Source: Heterobasidion occidentale (Eukaryota > Basidiomycota > Agaricomycetes > Russulales > Bondarzewiaceae). Taken from it: a stretch of 64,000 nucleotides of DNA. The notes beneath the pieces are model-generated. The model was given only the letters and a program-made list of their open reading frames with translations. It had not been told where the DNA came from and did not search any database. Both the position numbers and the translations under genes were made by a program. Of this stretch, positions 59,578 through 64,000 are shown piece after piece; the first letter of the stretch is position 1; each line of letters opens with the position of its first letter. The DNA lies in NCBI GenBank assembly GCA_039111635.1, contig JBCAQO010000003.1, positions 1,674,001 to 1,738,000 on the forward strand. Reading direction: 5' to 3'.

Positions 59578-59831
59578 ACTACGAGTGTGTGTGCATGCAC
59601 GCGGCGAGACTAGGCATGAAAGGCCGCATGACATCAATCCTAACCTATGAATGGAGCCTATTCGAGGCTCTCACTCTGCAGTGGACTGCTGACAAACACT
59701 AATCTCGGTTCCAGACGCACATTGCCCCTCCAGGAGAGTGTTGTCTTAGTCCAAACAGCTACAGCAATAATGTGATCCTTACAAAAACAAAACAGTACAG
59801 ATGGCTATAAACGAACAGGACCGAACACGAG
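59578..59831. other. Intergenic region between the formin and RPD3 genes
   Basis: About 250 bp containing the formin promoter and the 3' UTR of the deacetylase gene. Nothing specific is seen. Confidence 0.4.
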
Positions 59832-61828
59832 TCAATCTTCCTCTTCCTCCATCTCCTCTTCAACTTCCATCGATTCATCCGGTGCAGGCACAGACCACGG
59901 CGGTTCCGCCTCCATGGCCTCTCTCAAATTGTATCTTGGGTTGTAATTCATGACAGCGAGCCTTGCGTCCGAGTCCCATCTCAAGCCGCTGTCGAAGAAC
60001 CGTCGCTTTCTTCTCTCCGAATTTTGTTCGTAGTAGCCGAAATGATCTAGCGTGGGGATTGTGTACCACTCGTTGGATACAATACTCATCCGTTTTCGCT
60101 GTCCTGCGCGAAGTGGTCGCGAAGACGAAACTTCGTCGGAGTCGTACCGGTACGAATCAAGATCATCCGAGTCGTCAGTAAGAGGGTCGACTGTTTCTGG
60201 CTCCTGTAGATTGTACACAAACCGGGAGTGTTCTATGAAAGAGCCAGTAAGATCGTGCATTAGATGCAAGACGGGTAAACATACGTGCTAAGCGATCATC
60301 AAGCTCGTCTCTTGAGCCTAGTTGATCGTCTCTGAATAATCCAAGATGCTGGCCCACGCTCTCTCTAGGAACGTCGTGCATAGCGACAGAAGGAACCGGC
60401 TGCAACTCTTGTAATTGCTTCAGGGCAATTTCCCTTGAGCCCACGACGTCAATATCCAGTAAAGGACAGTCGAGGGAACCGAGCTCACTTTCACTTTTCA
60501 ACGAGCCGTCCTTGATATTCATATCCTCCATATTACTCTCCGCAACTTCGAGCCTATACCTTGGCCCAAACCACTCGAAGAACTCATTCCACGGCAGGCT
60601 CAGATTGATATCTTTCTCAATTCCTAGAGCGCATGCGGTCTCGTACGCCCATGTACGTGACGCATTCTTGACTGTATAGCCGCCGCCGCCGAGAAGTATC
60701 ATGGGAATATTCAAGTTACGAATGAACTGGACACAGTGAGCATGGCCCTTCATGGTCACGTTGAAACAGCCGAGCTTGTCGCCCGACAACGAGTCCGACC
60801 CACATTGAAGAACTATAGCAGCGGGCCTAAAGGTGTCAACAATTCCTGACACGACCTTTCATTAGAATGAGTGTGATGCTCGCCTTTGAAGGAGTGATAT
60901 TATCACTTGCCGGTTCGAATATGCTCCTGAATGAGTCGTCTGTTAACCCATCCTTCAACGGAACGTTCACCGCATACCCCTTGCCCTTGCCCCTCCCCTT
61001 GTCTTCTTGTGTACCTGTGCCAGGAAAGTATTCACCAAACTTGTGAAAGCTGCACGTCATGACGCGATCAGTCGTATAAAACGCCTCCTCCACGCCATCG
61101 CCATGATGGCAGTCAATGTCAACATAAAGCACGCGTGGGAATGTGCGTAGGAGTTCGAGGATGCCGAGTACTATGTCATTGATGTAACAGAACCCAGAGG
61201 CTTCGCGCTTTTTGGCGTGATGTAGCCCTCCAGCCCAGTTGATGGCGATGTCGGCCGCTCCAGAGGTGATGCGTTTTGCGGCAGCTAGTATTCTTGAGCT
61301 AGACTTCGAAACGCGCATGATCAATGAGGACGTACCTATGGTACCACCAGCAGATATCGAGCAGAACTCGAAGATGCCTTCAAATGCTGGATTATCGTCC
61401 CCGACCAAGACTGCCTAATTGACATTAGGGAATATACTGAACGAGGGAAAAGTAACAACATACACCTTGTCCCATGGTACGTCAATTCCTCTGCCGTATC
61501 TGGAGTTACTTTATTTAAGAAATGTACGTATTCGTCTGTGTGAAACGCAGCCATGACTTCAGGAGTTGCGCGACGTGCTCTCTGTTGGAAGACGTCACGA
61601 AAGTAATATTGAAAGCTCAAGACAACCTTACTAGAACTTCCATCTTCGGCAACATATCATATACGGTTACCAATTCATGGGTGATTCGCATGCGAAGCGG
61701 TTTCATTGGATGGCCTGGATTATACGAGTACGATCCGATGTCCGCTGGAGGATTGTACGTTAGAGTTCGTCTTGAATATGTGGACGCCACATACGATCGT
61801 AATAGTAGGAAACGCGTCGTCGAGACAT
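59832..61828 (-). CDS. RPD3: Class I histone deacetylase (Rpd3 type)
   Basis: Zinc-dependent lysine deacetylase of the Sin3/Rpd3 corepressor complexes. The start ATG at 61828 gives [20 protein letters not shown] after removal of an intron (GTATGT to CCAG). It continues [20 protein letters not shown], then [19 protein letters not shown]. The catalytic core shows [71 protein letters not shown] and [20 protein letters not shown]. The paired His, the Asp-Cys-His-His-Gly-Asp zinc block and the Tyr of GGGGYT are all intact. [20 protein letters not shown] suits Rpd3 better than Hos2. The C-terminal tail after [12 protein letters not shown] is long, with [17 protein letters not shown] basic and [11 protein letters not shown] acidic parts. 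About seven introns. Confidence 0.92.
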
Positions 61829-62142
61829 TGCGATGTCGGCAGTGAAGAGGCTTAAAGCTTGTTGCAAGGACTACAGGGTCAAACGTTGGAAGAGCTGGTG
61901 GCGGCACACAATCGCTAAAATGTGAGATACAATGATTTTGTACTAGATCCTCGGTATTTGGGTCAAACACTGCCGAGTATAGCCCTGTAGAGCCCTATTC
62001 GGGCAGATAGCTTGAGTAAAAAATTCAGTTTTAGTCCTCCGAAGGCAACCGTAGGAAGTAATCATGCGACGCGCCGACGCATTGAACGTCGTAAGTGCGA
62101 CTTGCCCTTGCAAAACACCCAGCAATATATCGCACTGTTATA
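61829..62142. promoter_or_regulatory. Bidirectional promoter region between RPD3 and CHS5
   Basis: 314 bp between divergent ATGs. It contains no open frame of note and no obvious TATA box, so it probably holds both promoters and 5' UTRs. Confidence 0.4.
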
Positions 62143-63830
62143 ATGCCTTCTACCATGACTGCGAAAGCACCGGACAGCTATACCTTTACCGTCGGAAAGC
62201 TAGGTGTGTAAATATCCTACTCTTGCATTCCTGTTTGCCTGAAATATGTTGTTCATAGATGCGGGCATGGCTGTACGCACTTCTGAACAATCCTGCCGCC
62301 CTCTCATAACGGAATATATGTTTAGATACTTCTTGGAGAGCGTGCACATCTTATCGAGTTTCCTTCCTTACTTCTTCCCCCGGGCGCAACCGCCGGCTCG
62401 ATAGTGAACATATCAGTCACGCAGAATGTTCTGGAGGAGCAGAAGCGCGACGATGAATTTTGGCAATTGCAGAACGATATCCTCGAGACGTTTGGACATA
62501 ACACGCCCAAAGCTCCCGAAATCAAAGTGCGTATCAGCCAAAATCTATCGTATCGTAACTATCAACGGATTCGGGTCATTTGCTTGCCATCACAGCTTCG
62601 AAATGTGACGCAAACCTCCGTAACTCTAGAGTGGCCCCCACTCGACCTTGCCACAGCTCATCTACGCTCGCTTGATATCTACAGAAACGGTGAAAGGCTC
62701 GCGCCTATCCCTTCTCCCATGCAGAACACGTCAACAAAGCTTTCCGGTCTAGCTCTTGATAACGATTATACCTTTCGCCTTGTCCTTCGCACATCTGCCG
62801 GAACATTTCAGTCGAATGTCGTCCATGTACGCACACATACCATGACCGACACTTCCGGTATTTCTGTTTGCTTCGGGAATGTCCAGGACCCCGTGTTGCT
62901 AGAAAATGCGAAGCTGGCTTTGCAGGATATGGGCGCGAAGTGGAACGACAAAATTCAAATTGACACAACCCACTTTGTTTGCACTACCCCTGCTGCGACA
63001 CCTTCGGGCGCTCAAGCCACTGGTAGTGTCAGTAGTGCACCGGGGGTAGAGTACCAGAGAGCGCTGCAGTTGAGTATACCCGTAGTGCAGCCGCACTGGA
63101 TCTTAGCATGCCATACGGAAAAGAAGTAGGTTGCGATGAAAGTTTTATTCATGTCTGATGTCCCAATACTGTCAACAGGATGATTCCTATCGCCTCATAC
63201 TACCTCGGTACCACTCCATCTGCACCCATCAATTCTGCGCCCTTTACACGACATCAATCCATGTCGCAGGCTTCGCTTCCCCATAGCGCGTCTTCGAATA
63301 AGGCTGCTAACCGCGCCTCAATGCCTGCACCGGCGCGCACACCAACCGACCCCTCTCCTATGCGGGCGTCTGGTATGAGTATTGAATCCTCGGCACGCGC
63401 CACTCCCCATGGTTTTGAACCCACACCCGAGGAGCAAGGGGGATCAGAGGAAACAGATTCGAGCTCACCAACGAAGAAGAACCGAGGCCCACCGCGAATG
63501 AGACACGGTACAATGGACAGGGAATTTAAATTCCCACCTGGACCGCCACCTCCGGTCCCTGAAATCAAGCCTGAACACTTGCAGAACACCAGGGATCAGG
63601 CGATGCACCGGTCAGCAGGAGGAAGCCAAGAGGCCGAGGCGCCTCCGGATATAAAGGGGTCCGCTGACTACGAAGGATCAGAAGAAGCCGGACTTACAGC
63701 TGTTAGTACCGTCGCTCCGTCGAGCGTGGAAGTGCCGCCGCTACCTCCCGTCGAGCGAGAAAAGAGTGCTAGTCAGCAGGAGGAAGGTGACGAAGACCTC
63801 GGAGAGACGGAGGAAATCTCGCTAAATTGA
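62143..63830 (+). CDS. CHS5: Chs5-like exomer component (FN3-BRCT)
   Basis: Scaffold of the exomer complex, which carries chitin synthase and other cargo from the trans-Golgi to the surface. The start ATG at 62143 gives MPSTMTAKAPDSYTFTVGKL. Introns then join DAGMA to ILLGERAHLIEFPSLLLPPG. The N-terminal Chs5-specific dimer motif is followed by an FN3 domain (VTQTSVTLEWPPLDLATAHL, LDNDYTFRLVLRTSAGTF). A BRCT domain comes next (GISVCFGNVQDPV, LQDMGAKWNDKIQIDTTHFV, YQRALQLSIPVVQPHWILAC). After an intron near 63127 the C-terminal half is disordered, Ser/Pro/Glu-rich, with FKFPPGPPPPVPEIKPEHLQ and an acidic end. The order and length match filamentous-fungal Chs5. The stop is at 63828-63830. Confidence 0.93.
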
Positions 63831-64000
63831 TTTGGTTGGATGATATTGTACGCACGTTTCTGTCTCTTGTTCATTGTCAGTTTCTGAGGTTGATACGCGC
63901 TTTGCGACGTTGCCCTCTTTTATCATATTTCGGCTCCAATATATTCTATCGCGAACAATCTACGAAAGACTCAAATGTCTTACAGTTCTTGATTCTGTGA
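63831..64000. other. 3' flank of CHS5
   Basis: 170 bp of AT-rich sequence at the window edge. It presumably contains the CHS5 3' UTR; no other gene can be seen. Confidence 0.4.

Overview
This is about 64 kb of nuclear DNA from a filamentous basidiomycete, probably an Agaricomycete. Genes are packed tightly on both strands and are interrupted by many short introns of about 50-70 bp with GTNNGT donors and YAG acceptors. The conserved proteins look fungal, for example Chs5, Swa2-type auxilin, Nup42, Tma22, a UapA-type purine permease and an allantoate-permease-type MFS carrier. There are no operons, no ribosome binding sites and no CRISPR arrays. All CDS coordinates are spans that include introns. 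Splice sites were placed by eye from donor and acceptor motifs and reading-frame continuity.

Layout. 0-12 kb: the end of the glycogen branching enzyme gene, SWC4, then a run of mitochondrial genes: complex I assembly factor NDUFAF3, complex I subunits NDUFA8 and NDUFA1, and a lipoate ligase between the two subunits. After these come a large disordered coiled-coil protein and a membrane-anchored alpha/beta hydrolase. 12-24 kb: an MFS transporter, a conserved protein that vaguely resembles 3-methyladenine DNA glycosylases, a CCDC137-like nucleolar protein, a terminal-inverted-repeat transposon containing a tRNA-like segment, a metallophosphoesterase, a small mitochondrial-looking protein, TMA22, a 21-bp tandem array and an orphan gene. 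24-41 kb: a poorly resolved stretch, auxilin, another poorly resolved stretch, a tandem dual-specificity phosphatase, a UapA-like urate-xanthine permease, MCM6 and a cytochrome P450. 41-64 kb: a gene-poor gap, methionine aminopeptidase, NUP42 divergent from MLH3, an Rtc3/SBDS-domain gene, an intron-containing tRNA-Ser, a nucleoside hydrolase, a formin, an RPD3-type histone deacetylase, and CHS5 divergent from it.

Most of the window is housekeeping: chromatin (SWC4, RPD3), replication and repair (MCM6, MLH3), trafficking (SWA2, CHS5), cytoskeleton (formin), nuclear pore (NUP42) and mitochondria. Purine use is represented by the urate-xanthine permease, the nucleoside hydrolase and the allantoate-permease-like carrier, but these are 18-40 kb apart and are not a cluster. 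The points most worth a second look are the mitochondrial gene run, the phosphatase with one active and one arginine-less domain, the transposon with its tRNA-like insert, the 21-bp array beside a duplicated piece of its neighbour gene, the glycosylase-like unknown protein, and two genes whose ATG is cut off from the rest of the coding sequence by an intron.
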